From the NCBI GenBank assembly GCA_964638895.1, contig CAZWYY010000006.1, forward strand, positions 23,023-87,022: a stretch of 64,000 nt of DNA, written 5' to 3'. The number at the start of each line of letters is the position of its first letter. Position 1 is the stretch's first letter. The position numbers and the translations under genes were made by a program. Shown in pieces: positions 7,610 to 15,472 of the stretch. The notes under the pieces are model-generated. The model made no database searches. It saw only the letters and a program-made list of their open reading frames with translations, and was not told the origin of the DNA. This stretch comes from JAFGGG01 sp964638895. GTDB lineage: Bacteria > Spirochaetota > Spirochaetia > SZUA-6 > RPPD01.

Positions 7610-9565
7610 ATGTACGACATACTTTTAAGAGTGGTGTTTATAATCACGGGAATTGTTTTCTACAGACTGTGCAGCAGTTTTACCGTGCTTAAAAAAAGCC
7701 TGTCTTCCGCTCCCTACGTTATTTTTGGTATTTCTTCAATCATTCTGATCACGGTCAAAACTCTGGAATGGCTTGCCCCGGTTGTGGATCATATTTCATT
7801 CTTATTTTCCCTGTACCTGATCGGAATATTGTTTGCCTTCACCGCATGGTTCGGCTTTTGTTTCGGGCTTTTGTTTAAGGCCGGTGCACTGCCCGGCCTG
7901 CCGGTGCTGCTTTCTTTCTTTATACTCCCCCTTCTCCTCTCGCTGCTTGTTATAATCAACCCGCAATTATATCTGGTTTTTGGGTATGCCCTGGGGGCAG
8001 CCTATGCCGGACTGTTTATCTATGTGAACACACTTAAGAAACAGGCGCTTTTTCCATTCAAAGCGGGTCTGCTCCCCGCCGGGGTGTTTCTGATACCCCT
8101 GCTCGTGTATGCGGTAGGCGCCTTAAGCCGGGTTCCTGTGCAGCTTACCGATATTCTCTACCTGCATTTCGGACTGCTTATATTACTTTTTGTCTATTAT
8201 CTACATTTTCATTATCCCTTCGGAGAGTTTATTGCGTACCATGATTTTTTATCCGGGCTCCAGGACCCGGTAGCGGTAACAAACCGCAGGCAGCAGATTT
8301 TGTATGTAAATCCAAAGATGCGTTCCCTGCTTGGCAGCCGTTATTCGCGGATTGCCGGCAGGGAGTTTAAGACCGTTTTTCCCAAACTCGGCAATCTTAC
8401 CGGGGTACTGTCGGACACGTCATTTCATCGGGAGGTGGTGTTTTTCGGCGCGGTTACCTATGATCTGCATATCCTGCCCGTGTTTGACCGGCTTGGAAGG
8501 GAAAAACAAAAAATACTGATGTTCCATGACATCTCGCGGCTTGAGGTTACGGAAAGAAACCTGAAGCGGATCCGAAAACAGATTGAACGGGAGGTTGTAT
8601 CACGTGTCAAAGAGTTAAAAAGCATGAACGAGGTTTTAAAAGAGTCCAACCAGGCGTTAATAGACGAGATAGCCCAAAGGCGCAAGGCGGAAAGGATGAT
8701 AAACACGGCTTTGGACGAAAAAAATATTCTGATCGGTGAAATTCACCATAGGGTAAAGAATAACCTGCAGATTATCATCAGCCTGCTTAATTTGCAAAAA
8801 CGCTATTTTGATGATGAGCGTATACGTGAGGTGTTTCTCACAACCGTAAACCGCATCCGGTCTATCGGTATGATCCATGAGAAGCTTTATAAGGCCCAGG
8901 ATCTGGCCAATACCGATATCGCCGAATATATAGATGATTTATCCCATTATCTTATTCATTCTTTCGCGGAAAAAGGGAATGATATTATCCTGCGTGTGGA
9001 TGTCGAAAAGATTTACCTGGATTTGAATCGCAGCATTCTCTGCGGTCTGATTATAAATGAGCTGGTTTCAAACTCCATGAAACATGCCTTCGGCGGCATG
9101 ACGGGGAAAAAAGCGGGTACGCAGAACCAGATTGTCATCAGGCTTATCATACAGGATGAGGATCTTGTACTTATTGTGCGCGATAACGGTAAGGGAATAT
9201 CCCCGGATATTGATGTCGGTAACGTGGAATCGCTGGGTATGAAGATCATCACCACTCTGGTAAAACAATTGAAAGGGCGGATTGAGTTTAAAAACGATAG
9301 GGGAACCGAGGTGAAAATCAGTTTCGCCAGGGAACAGCCGTTCAGTAATATACATACTGAGCAGGATGAGATGCTGCATCGAATTCAGGACGCGTTGAGT
9401 GAGCTTCCCAGAAAAGTGAGGGAGACAACCATCCTGTATTATCTGGACGGCAAATCCATAACCGAGGTGAGTCAAACCCTGGGCATCAGCGTGGAAAACG
9501 TGCAGTCTCAACTGCAAATCGCGCGCAAACAATTGAAAGAACTCTTGACAAAGAGTGTGTCCTAG
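7610..9565 (+). CDS. Membrane HisKA_2 histidine kinase fused to a sigma-70 region 4 domain
   Basis: Encodes 651 residues. The N-terminus (about 1-200) has about seven hydrophobic segments, followed by a PAS domain (about 205-315), a coiled coil, and a HisKA_2 domain with EIHHRVKNNLQ (probable phospho-His H380). The HATPase follows, with NELVSNSMKHA, DNGKGI and SLGMKII. The last 64 residues (588-651) are a sigma-70 region 4 helix-turn-helix of the ECF type: ALSELPRKVRETTILYYL, then an ITEVSQTLGIS turn and an ARKQLKELL end. No sigma region 2 is present. The next gene is a zinc-finger anti-sigma protein, which supports a real sigma-like role for the tail. A frame stop at 7598 fixes the upstream limit; the AAGGAGGG ribosome site (7588-7594) lies rather far from the ATG. 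The fusion is clear; the function is inferred. Confidence 0.85.
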   Translation: MYDILLRVVFIITGIVFYRLCSSFTVLKKSLSSAPYVIFGISSIILITVKTLEWLAPVVDHISFLFSLYLIGILFAFTAWFGFCFGLLFKAGALPGLPVLLSFFILPLLLSLLVIINPQLYLVFGYALGAAYAGLFIYVNTLKKQALFPFKAGLLPAGVFLIPLLVYAVGALSRVPVQLTDILYLHFGLLILLFVYYLHFHYPFGEFIAYHDFLSGLQDPVAVTNRRQQILYVNPKMRSLLGSRYSRIAGREFKTVFPKLGNLTGVLSDTSFHREVVFFGAVTYDLHILPVFDRLGREKQKILMFHDISRLEVTERNLKRIRKQIEREVVSRVKELKSMNEVLKESNQALIDEIAQRRKAERMINTALDEKNILIGEIHHRVKNNLQIIISLLNLQKRYFDDERIREVFLTTVNRIRSIGMIHEKLYKAQDLANTDIAEYIDDLSHYLIHSFAEKGNDIILRVDVEKIYLDLNRSILCGLIINELVSNSMKHAFGGMTGKKAGTQNQIVIRLIIQDEDLVLIVRDNGKGISPDIDVGNVESLGMKIITTLVKQLKGRIEFKNDRGTEVKISFAREQPFSNIHTEQDEMLHRIQDALSELPRKVRETTILYYLDGKSITEVSQTLGISVENVQSQLQIARKQLKELLTKSVS

Positions 9566-9644
9566 CATACCAATGATGTTTTATATAAAATAAAAACTAT
9601 GGAAATATTAGAGAAAATATAATAAAATTTAAGAGGAAGGGTAT

Positions 9645-10256
9645 ATGGACTGCAAGCAAGTCCAGGAACTGATGCAGGCATGGGAACAAACGGGAGGCCT
9701 GGACGATACTATTTTACCGGCGCTTGAGGCCCATATTGAAGGATGTACGTCCTGTAGAAAACGTTATTCGGTACTCCTGCCTTTTATATTCAGAGACGGG
9801 GACGGTGAATCGGGTCTGGCTTCGGCATTGGATGATACCGTACCCAATCTGGATGAGGTAAAGAAAAAGTTAATAAAAACAAAACAGAAGAGGAGAAACG
9901 TTGCTTTTATTAGCGGAGTGTTGGTTATGGGAGTAACGGCCCTGTCTGTGTTGTTGTTTGTTTTTGTGCTTCAACCCGGATTAGGCGAGTATACGGTTAA
10001 GGTTGAGTTTTCATTGTTGGCGCCGGATGCGCATAGTGTGGAGCTTATGGGTGATTTTACGGATTGGGAGAAGAACAAGATCACTATGCACGGACCGGAT
10101 TCAAACGGAATCTGGCATACCGACGTCAAGTTGGAAAAAGGAAAAGTATATAAGTACAATTTTATTATTGACGGCAAACAGAGTATCGCCGACCCGAACT
10201 CGCCGTACGAGGTTGACGACGGTTTCGGGGGGCTAAGTTCTATTTTACAGCTTTAA
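9645..10256 (+). CDS. Membrane zinc-finger anti-sigma protein with periplasmic CBM48 (glycogen-binding-like) domain
   Basis: Encodes 203 residues. The N-terminus is an anti-sigma zinc finger: C3, then H30-x3-C34-x2-C37. One membrane segment spans about residues 86-109. The C-terminal half (about 115-203) is an isoamylase-N/CBM48/AMPK-glycogen-binding fold, with the typical VELMGDFTDW and YKYNFIIDGK motifs and the ending DPNSPYEVDDG. Topology would place the zinc finger in the cytoplasm and the carbohydrate-binding-like domain outside. It directly follows the kinase with a sigma region 4 tail, which is its most likely partner. The ligand of the CBM48 part is unknown. Confidence 0.82.
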   Translation: MDCKQVQELMQAWEQTGGLDDTILPALEAHIEGCTSCRKRYSVLLPFIFRDGDGESGLASALDDTVPNLDEVKKKLIKTKQKRRNVAFISGVLVMGVTALSVLLFVFVLQPGLGEYTVKVEFSLLAPDAHSVELMGDFTDWEKNKITMHGPDSNGIWHTDVKLEKGKVYKYNFIIDGKQSIADPNSPYEVDDGFGGLSSILQL

Positions 10257-10268
10257 TGAGGCGTGTTT

Positions 10269-10751
10269 ATGAGAAGGATTATCATTATGCAAAGTATATT
10301 GCTTCTGATAAGTGCAGGGGTGTTTGCCGATACGGACATGAATGACCTAACGGGTATTAATCAACCGGCCGCCTGGAAACAGGTGTTTTTAGAGCGGCTT
10401 TCGGAACACGTAAGTGACGCCCTTATTCCGCGCTATACGATGCTGCTTGTGTTGCGCGAGGTGAGCTCGGACGTACTGCCGGCTAACCCAAGGTTTGCGG
10501 CGGACAAAGTATTTCAGTGGGCAAAAAAATACGATTCCAAACTGCGGAAGGGGTATACCTACGGCTGGGTTGTATTGGAACTAAAAAAAGATATATACTT
10601 AAGCAGGAATGAAAACAACGCGAACAATATTCTTATCAGCGTGTATGCCGATGACGACTATGATAAAATTAAAATAAAGGATAAAAAAGATAAAGATTTG
10701 AAAGACAAGATAAAAAAAGAAAAAGACAAAGATAAAAATAAAGATAAATAA
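10269..10751 (+). CDS. Secreted protein with Lys/Asp-rich tail
   Basis: About 160 residues. ATG 10269 is chosen because GAGG (10258-10261) lies 7 bases upstream; GTG 10263 is too close to it. A signal peptide ends near VFA. The middle is helical and resembles the next gene's product: both have a run of leucines and prolines followed by KKYDSKLRKG / KRYDAELRRG and an LELK stretch. The last 30 residues are almost only Lys, Asp and Glu. I do not recognise the family. It is co-directional and close to the anti-sigma gene, so it may be under its control. Confidence 0.7.
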   Translation: MRRIIIMQSILLLISAGVFADTDMNDLTGINQPAAWKQVFLERLSEHVSDALIPRYTMLLVLREVSSDVLPANPRFAADKVFQWAKKYDSKLRKGYTYGWVVLELKKDIYLSRNENNANNILISVYADDDYDKIKIKDKKDKDLKDKIKKEKDKDKNKDK

Positions 10752-10812
10752 AATCCGAATTTAACTAAGTTATATAATCAAGATCATGATCCGGGCTTAC
10801 AAGGAGGTGGAC

Positions 10813-11307
10813 GTGAGTAGAGCTGTACTATTTTTATGTTTATTTTCTCTGGTTGCAGCGTTCCCGATATGCGCGGACCAGGAGCCGGGTGCTCCCCCGG
10901 GACTTGATCAGGCGATATTTTCGGAGCTCGGGCAAAAAGTAAAACAGGAGAATGTACCCCAGTCAACACTTGATTTTGTTTTAAAACGTTTTGACATTGG
11001 ACTTCTGCCGCAGGATCGTGAACTGGCGGTGGTAACGTTGCTTGACCTGGTAAAGAGATATGATGCGGAGTTACGCAGGGGGAAATCATTAAGCCGGTTA
11101 AACCTGGAGCTTAAAAGGGAGATGCTGTTGACCAAAGAGAAAAAGGTAAAGGTGGGTGAGATCTCCGTAATAAGCGCAAAAGAAAAAATAAAGAATGAAA
11201 ACGCAGCGGTTAAAAAGGAGAAGAAGATCACGGAGGCAAAAGAGGTAATAAAGGAAAAGAAGGAAAAGAAGGAAAAGAAGGAAAAGGAAAACGCAAAGAT
11301 AAACTAA
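10813..11307 (+). CDS. Secreted paralogue with Lys/Glu-rich repeat tail
   Basis: About 164 residues. The start is probably GTG 10813, which has a strong AAGGAGGTG site just upstream; an in-frame ATG at 10786 lies before that site. A signal peptide (VLFLCLFSLVAAFPICA) is followed by a helical domain similar to the preceding protein (shared YD-x-LR-x-G and LELK). The tail is a highly charged, tandem KEKKEKKEK-type repeat. The two genes look like a diverged duplication. Function unknown; the charged tail might bind RNA, nucleotides, peptidoglycan or membrane phospholipid. Confidence 0.7.
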   Translation: MSRAVLFLCLFSLVAAFPICADQEPGAPPGLDQAIFSELGQKVKQENVPQSTLDFVLKRFDIGLLPQDRELAVVTLLDLVKRYDAELRRGKSLSRLNLELKREMLLTKEKKVKVGEISVISAKEKIKNENAAVKKEKKITEAKEVIKEKKEKKEKKEKENAKIN

Positions 11308-11308
11308 G

Positions 11309-12028
11309 ATGAGCAAAAAAGTATACGCGGCCATAGGAATACTTTTTTTTTCTTTCGGGCTAATTGCGGGCGGATTGTTTGCTGCGGATATATCCTCACG
11401 TGTTGACGATCTCTTCGGCCAGAATCAGGTACAGGCCGAATACGGCAGCGTATATGCTCCTATAAAAGACGTTTTTAGTGAACTGGAGAAACTGGGGCTT
11501 CCTGCTGAGATTTTACTGGATAAACTCAAAGAGGGACTGGCTAAAAAAGTCACGCCACTTAACCTTTTAAACGGCATCAAAAATGAGGCCGGACGGATAA
11601 AACAGGCGGCCTTTCTTTTAAAGAAGACACGGTTTCCCTATGAAAATGAGTCACAAAAAATTGAACTCTATAATAACATCAGTCTTTTTTTATTGGGTGG
11701 ATTTCAGGAGCAGCTTGTTGAACGCCTGCTTTCCGAGGTGCGCGCAGAGAACGAACCGATAGAGGTGTTCCGGTTTCTTGGTACCGCACTGCTTAAATTG
11801 AAGACCATAACCGTCTTAGATGAGGATGAGCTCTCGGAATTGAGTCTGGTGCTTCTGCACAGTACGTTGAATTATACAAGTTATCCCATTATCACCTCAC
11901 TCTTTGTCAAAGCAAAATTCCGCCGGGTAAGCGATGAGGAAATGTTTTCCTTGGTGGTAAATATACTCAGAAACGGGGGCGGCATACTTCAGATAGAAGA
12001 AGAACTCGGCAGGAGGACCAAAAAATGA
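11309..12028 (+). CDS. Secreted helical protein of unknown function
   Basis: Encodes 239 residues with a signal peptide ending near GLFA. The rest is predicted helical, and the first part (ELEKLGLPAEILLDKLKEGL) loosely resembles the helical core of the two preceding secreted proteins. It starts one base after the preceding stop codon and its own stop overlaps the next start (ATGA), so it is tightly coupled in the operon. Probably periplasmic. I do not recognise a named family. Confidence 0.68.
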   Translation: MSKKVYAAIGILFFSFGLIAGGLFAADISSRVDDLFGQNQVQAEYGSVYAPIKDVFSELEKLGLPAEILLDKLKEGLAKKVTPLNLLNGIKNEAGRIKQAAFLLKKTRFPYENESQKIELYNNISLFLLGGFQEQLVERLLSEVRAENEPIEVFRFLGTALLKLKTITVLDEDELSELSLVLLHSTLNYTSYPIITSLFVKAKFRRVSDEEMFSLVVNILRNGGGILQIEEELGRRTKK

Positions 12029-12936
12029 ACGCACGCCGTATGTTTCTGCTTTTACTCCTGCTGACCTCACTGCCCTGTTTCGCCGACCTGCTGTTATCGG
12101 GTGAGTCCCGGCTTTCCGTGGATATGGACCACCGGGATGAGTTGATATCTGAGTTCGGGTCATTGGTAAGCTGGGATACCTATAGTTTTCTTTCACAGAA
12201 TTCCAGCCTTTTTCTGGACACCCTGGGCATAATCTATGTAAATCCGCTTACCGGCAACCTGAACGGCGAAGCGGACCTGTCTGCGGATTTCAGCTACCGG
12301 ACGGAGAATTTCCTGGTGCGGGTCGGCGCCGAGTCAAGCTTTACCGGTGAGACCGACGAGGAACCGTACCTTGACCTGATTCCCGAGCTTTACCTGGCCT
12401 ATGGGACCGCCGATTTCACTCTGTTCACCTCTCATACAATATCCTTTTTACCGCTGGAAAACAGAACAGAGTTCTATGAGGCGCGCCTGGGGACGGCCTT
12501 CAGCCTGGGTACGGTGCTGAACAGGCCTGTCATCGGCGTGGGGATGGATCTCGGAAACGGAAATCTTCCCCTTTACGCCATTATCGAATACGAACTGTCA
12601 TGGTATCCCGATCCCTCGGTTTCATTCGAGTTTGCAGGCGGTGTGTACTGGTACCTGACGGGTGACGAGTATCAGCGGTGCCTGGCGCAGGCCGAGGTAT
12701 TGTGGTATATCAGTAACACCTTGATCTTATCCGTAACACTGTCCGCCGAAATCATGAACGGCGAGTTCTTTTCCGAGCCGGAACTAAAGCTTGAACCCCT
12801 GGTGGAACTGGGAATAAGTCTTTCGGAGAAAGGTCTCTTATCTCTGGATTTGGAGGGTACCATCTATACGCCGGAGTCTTTTTTTGACGAACCTTCGCTC
12901 CTAAGGTTCGCAGTGAAATACTCTTATCTGTTTTAG
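12025..12936 (+). CDS. Putative outer-membrane beta-barrel protein
   Basis: Encodes 303 residues. A signal peptide (LLLLLLTSLPCFA) is followed by alternating hydrophobic and polar segments rich in Tyr, Phe and Trp, and the protein ends in YSYLF with a C-terminal aromatic. Those are features of outer-membrane barrels. It is the last gene of the block that starts with the kinase-sigma4 fusion, overlapping the previous gene by four bases. It could be the surface element of an envelope-spanning pathway, but that is inference; no named family recognised. Confidence 0.65.
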   Translation: MNARRMFLLLLLLTSLPCFADLLLSGESRLSVDMDHRDELISEFGSLVSWDTYSFLSQNSSLFLDTLGIIYVNPLTGNLNGEADLSADFSYRTENFLVRVGAESSFTGETDEEPYLDLIPELYLAYGTADFTLFTSHTISFLPLENRTEFYEARLGTAFSLGTVLNRPVIGVGMDLGNGNLPLYAIIEYELSWYPDPSVSFEFAGGVYWYLTGDEYQRCLAQAEVLWYISNTLILSVTLSAEIMNGEFFSEPELKLEPLVELGISLSEKGLLSLDLEGTIYTPESFFDEPSLLRFAVKYSYLF

Positions 12937-12941
12937 GATGA

Positions 12942-12969
12942 TTGACACCGGCCCGGATGTTCATATAAT
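12942..12969 (+). promoter_or_regulatory. Sigma-70-type promoter for the REC-PAS-PP2C gene
   Basis: TTGACA (12942-12947), a 16-base spacer and TATAAT (12964-12969) match the consensus exactly. The start site would be near 12976, with an AGGAGG ribosome site just before ATG 13003. It shows that the phosphatase gene can be transcribed separately from the operon upstream. Confidence 0.8.
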
Positions 12970-13002
12970 TTAAGAAGGAAAAGCGTCAGGAGGAAGGTAT
13001 TC

Positions 13003-14589
13003 ATGGACAAACCGCAGATTATGGTTGTTGAAGACGAAGGGCTTGTGGCACTTGAAATCAAAGAGGGATTGGAGAACATGGGGTACGAGGTGCCCTATGT
13101 GCTTTCATCGGGAAAAGACGCTATAGAGCGGGTAATGATAGACAGGCCCGACCTGGTGTTGATGGACATTCGCCTGGAAGGGGGCGTAGACGGCATAGAG
13201 GCCGCAGAGCAGATAAGGAAGATTTTTAATGTACCGGTAGTGTTCCTTACCGCACATTCGGATGAAAAAACCCTCCAAAGGGCAAAGCTTGCGGAATCTT
13301 ACGGTTATATCTTAAAACCATTCGAAGAACGGGCCTTACGGGCTACAATCGAGGTGGCGCTGTACAAGGCCAAGGAAGAAAAAAAGGTACGCATCAACAG
13401 GGATTTGCTTTCGATTATACTCCGTTCCCTGGCAGAAGGCGTTATCGTCATAGACAACAAAGGGGAGATACGTTTTATCAACTCCTATGCGGAATCCATT
13501 CTTAAATGGGAACAGGCGGAGGCTACGGGCAAGCATTTAAATGAGGTGTTCAAAACCGTTGATACGGATAAACGACGGCCCCAGGAAATCCCGTTTTTAA
13601 AGGCGATTGTCGATGGACTCATAATAAATAAAAAAAATATAATTCTCATAACAAAAGACCAGGGTGAAACGGTAATAGACTATACCATTGCTCCTTTAAA
13701 AAACGATACGGGAATAACCATCGGCACCGTAATCATTTTTAAAGGCAAAGAGACCACGAACCTGGGCCAGGAACCCGCTGAGCATAATCTAGAAATGCCG
13801 TTTAAAATTCAAAAAAGCCTGCTGCCGGCCAAGGAAAAAACCATTTCCGGTGTCCGTTTGAACTGGCTTTTCTACCCCAGTGTATTGGGTTCGGGTGATC
13901 TGTTGAATTTTTTCAGCCTGGATGAGAATCATCTTGGGTTCTATATTCTGGATGTCATGGGCCATGGTTTTTCGGCCACTCTGTTTGCTTTTAGTCTGCA
14001 CAAGTATCTTTATCCGGATACGGGGAAGGGGGGTATTCTCAAGCGTGAAGAAGAACCGGCAGGCAACAATACCTTCCGCAGGAAAGATGATTTACATCCT
14101 GCTCTATTGAGTCCGGCGGAAGTAATCTCCGTCCTGAACAAACAGTTTTATTTTGAAGCCAATAGTAATCCTTTTTTTACCCTCGTCTACGGCATCATCA
14201 ATACTAAAACACAACAGTTGCGCTTGGCGCGCGCGGGCCATCCTTTTCCTTTTCTGCAAAAGAAGGACGCCGAATTGTTCAGCGTAGAATCCGAAGGGTA
14301 TGCCATCGGGCTGGCCTCAGATACGGAGATCAATGAGGTGTCATTGGAATTTAGAAAAGGAGACCGCCTGTATCTGTTCTCCGACGGCCTGCTGGAGATA
14401 AAAAACGTTCAAGGTAAAAAATATTCAAGGAGCACACTGGCGCGGTTTTTGGAAAATCATAAAAACACCGGGATGAATGACCTGCTTGCAGCGCTGGAAG
14501 ACGAACTTACCGGATGGAAGGGCGGAACCGATTTTACGGATGATGTGGTCTTCATTGTAATAGAAAACACACAGCCGTCAAATGTATGA
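13003..14589 (+). CDS. Response regulator with PAS and PP2C (RsbU/SpoIIE) phosphatase
   Basis: Encodes 528 residues: receiver (D55 in LVLMDIRLEGG, Lys-Pro in YILKPF), PAS (about 125-245) and a C-terminal PP2C-type serine phosphatase (about 270-525). Metal-binding motifs are present: GSGD in place of GGD, DVMGHG, SDGLLE and DDVV. Such proteins dephosphorylate anti-sigma antagonists in partner-switching pathways. No STAS or RsbW-like gene is in the window, so the substrate is unknown. Its receiver could take phosphate from the HisKA_2 kinase at 7610, a family whose known partners include stress-response regulators. Its end overlaps the convergent GNAT gene by 12 bases. Confidence 0.88.
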   Translation: MDKPQIMVVEDEGLVALEIKEGLENMGYEVPYVLSSGKDAIERVMIDRPDLVLMDIRLEGGVDGIEAAEQIRKIFNVPVVFLTAHSDEKTLQRAKLAESYGYILKPFEERALRATIEVALYKAKEEKKVRINRDLLSIILRSLAEGVIVIDNKGEIRFINSYAESILKWEQAEATGKHLNEVFKTVDTDKRRPQEIPFLKAIVDGLIINKKNIILITKDQGETVIDYTIAPLKNDTGITIGTVIIFKGKETTNLGQEPAEHNLEMPFKIQKSLLPAKEKTISGVRLNWLFYPSVLGSGDLLNFFSLDENHLGFYILDVMGHGFSATLFAFSLHKYLYPDTGKGGILKREEEPAGNNTFRRKDDLHPALLSPAEVISVLNKQFYFEANSNPFFTLVYGIINTKTQQLRLARAGHPFPFLQKKDAELFSVESEGYAIGLASDTEINEVSLEFRKGDRLYLFSDGLLEIKNVQGKKYSRSTLARFLENHKNTGMNDLLAALEDELTGWKGGTDFTDDVVFIVIENTQPSNV

Positions 14590-15456
14590 AATGCGGAAAT
14601 CGGCTATTATTTTAAACCCAAGTTTCCGGTAGAGCATAACGGCCGGTTTGTTAATTTTTTTTACAAACAAACAGACGGTTTTATTCAGACGGAATATGTG
14701 TTTTAAAAGCTCAAGCATAAGCAGATTGGCCAGTCCCCTGCGCCGGTAATTACGCTGTGTAAAAACACCCCCTATCTGGTAGACGTTATAACCCCTGGCG
14801 TTTGTTCCGGCTTTGGCAATAGGCATGCCGTTACTCTGGGCGAAATAGATGATCTCTTTTCTCAGGTTATTTTTCAACAGGGCAAAGCATGAGTTGTCAT
14901 CGAACAGATAGGGGTTAAGACATACCTCTTCCAGCTCATACTGCTTCTGTATGTCAAACAGGATTTCGGCATCTGAGATCCTGGCTTTGTGGATGTTAAT
15001 TTCCGGTGGTACGGCCTCGGCCCTCCCCCTAAAATCCGCTTTTGAAAGCACCATCAGATAATAATCTACCCTTGTTTTGATATCGCGGTTTAAGAGAAGC
15101 CGCTCTATGATCTCCACATTATCCTTAAGTCCCAAAATGGAGGTAAGAATAACCGGTACCTGGTGAATAAAATGCGACAGCGCAAGAAATCTGTGCGGCT
15201 GGAGGGGGCCGCCGGATTTAATAATGGGACAGATCATTCCGTATTCGGTGATCAACACCGCTTCATTAATAGAGTCCGCACCTACAATATGATTTTTATT
15301 CCTATTGATGAAAATGCTGAAATCCTTACGCAGGTATGCCTGTGAAATAATCTTCTCTTTCAGCCAGGCACTGAAGGTGACGCAATCTATCTCATTTTTA
15401 ATCAGGAAATCTTCCAGGAGTCCTAAATCTTTTCTTTCCAGTTTTTCCCAACTCAA
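14578..15456 (-). CDS. GNAT-family N-acetyltransferase
   Basis: Encodes 292 residues. The C-terminal half (about 155-290) is a GNAT domain with the acetyl-CoA loop in TQRNYRRRGLANLLM and a late AVMLYRKLGFK motif. The N-terminal half is less conserved and may be a second, degenerate GNAT-like fold. The substrate cannot be told from sequence. It follows nagZ by 16 bases on the same strand, so it is probably co-transcribed with trxB and nagZ. Confidence 0.8.
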   Translation of the reverse strand: MSWEKLERKDLGLLEDFLIKNEIDCVTFSAWLKEKIISQAYLRKDFSIFINRNKNHIVGADSINEAVLITEYGMICPIIKSGGPLQPHRFLALSHFIHQVPVILTSILGLKDNVEIIERLLLNRDIKTRVDYYLMVLSKADFRGRAEAVPPEINIHKARISDAEILFDIQKQYELEEVCLNPYLFDDNSCFALLKNNLRKEIIYFAQSNGMPIAKAGTNARGYNVYQIGGVFTQRNYRRRGLANLLMLELLKHIFRLNKTVCLFVKKINKPAVMLYRKLGFKIIADFRISYI

Positions 15457-15472
15457 ACCTGCGGCCGCTCCT

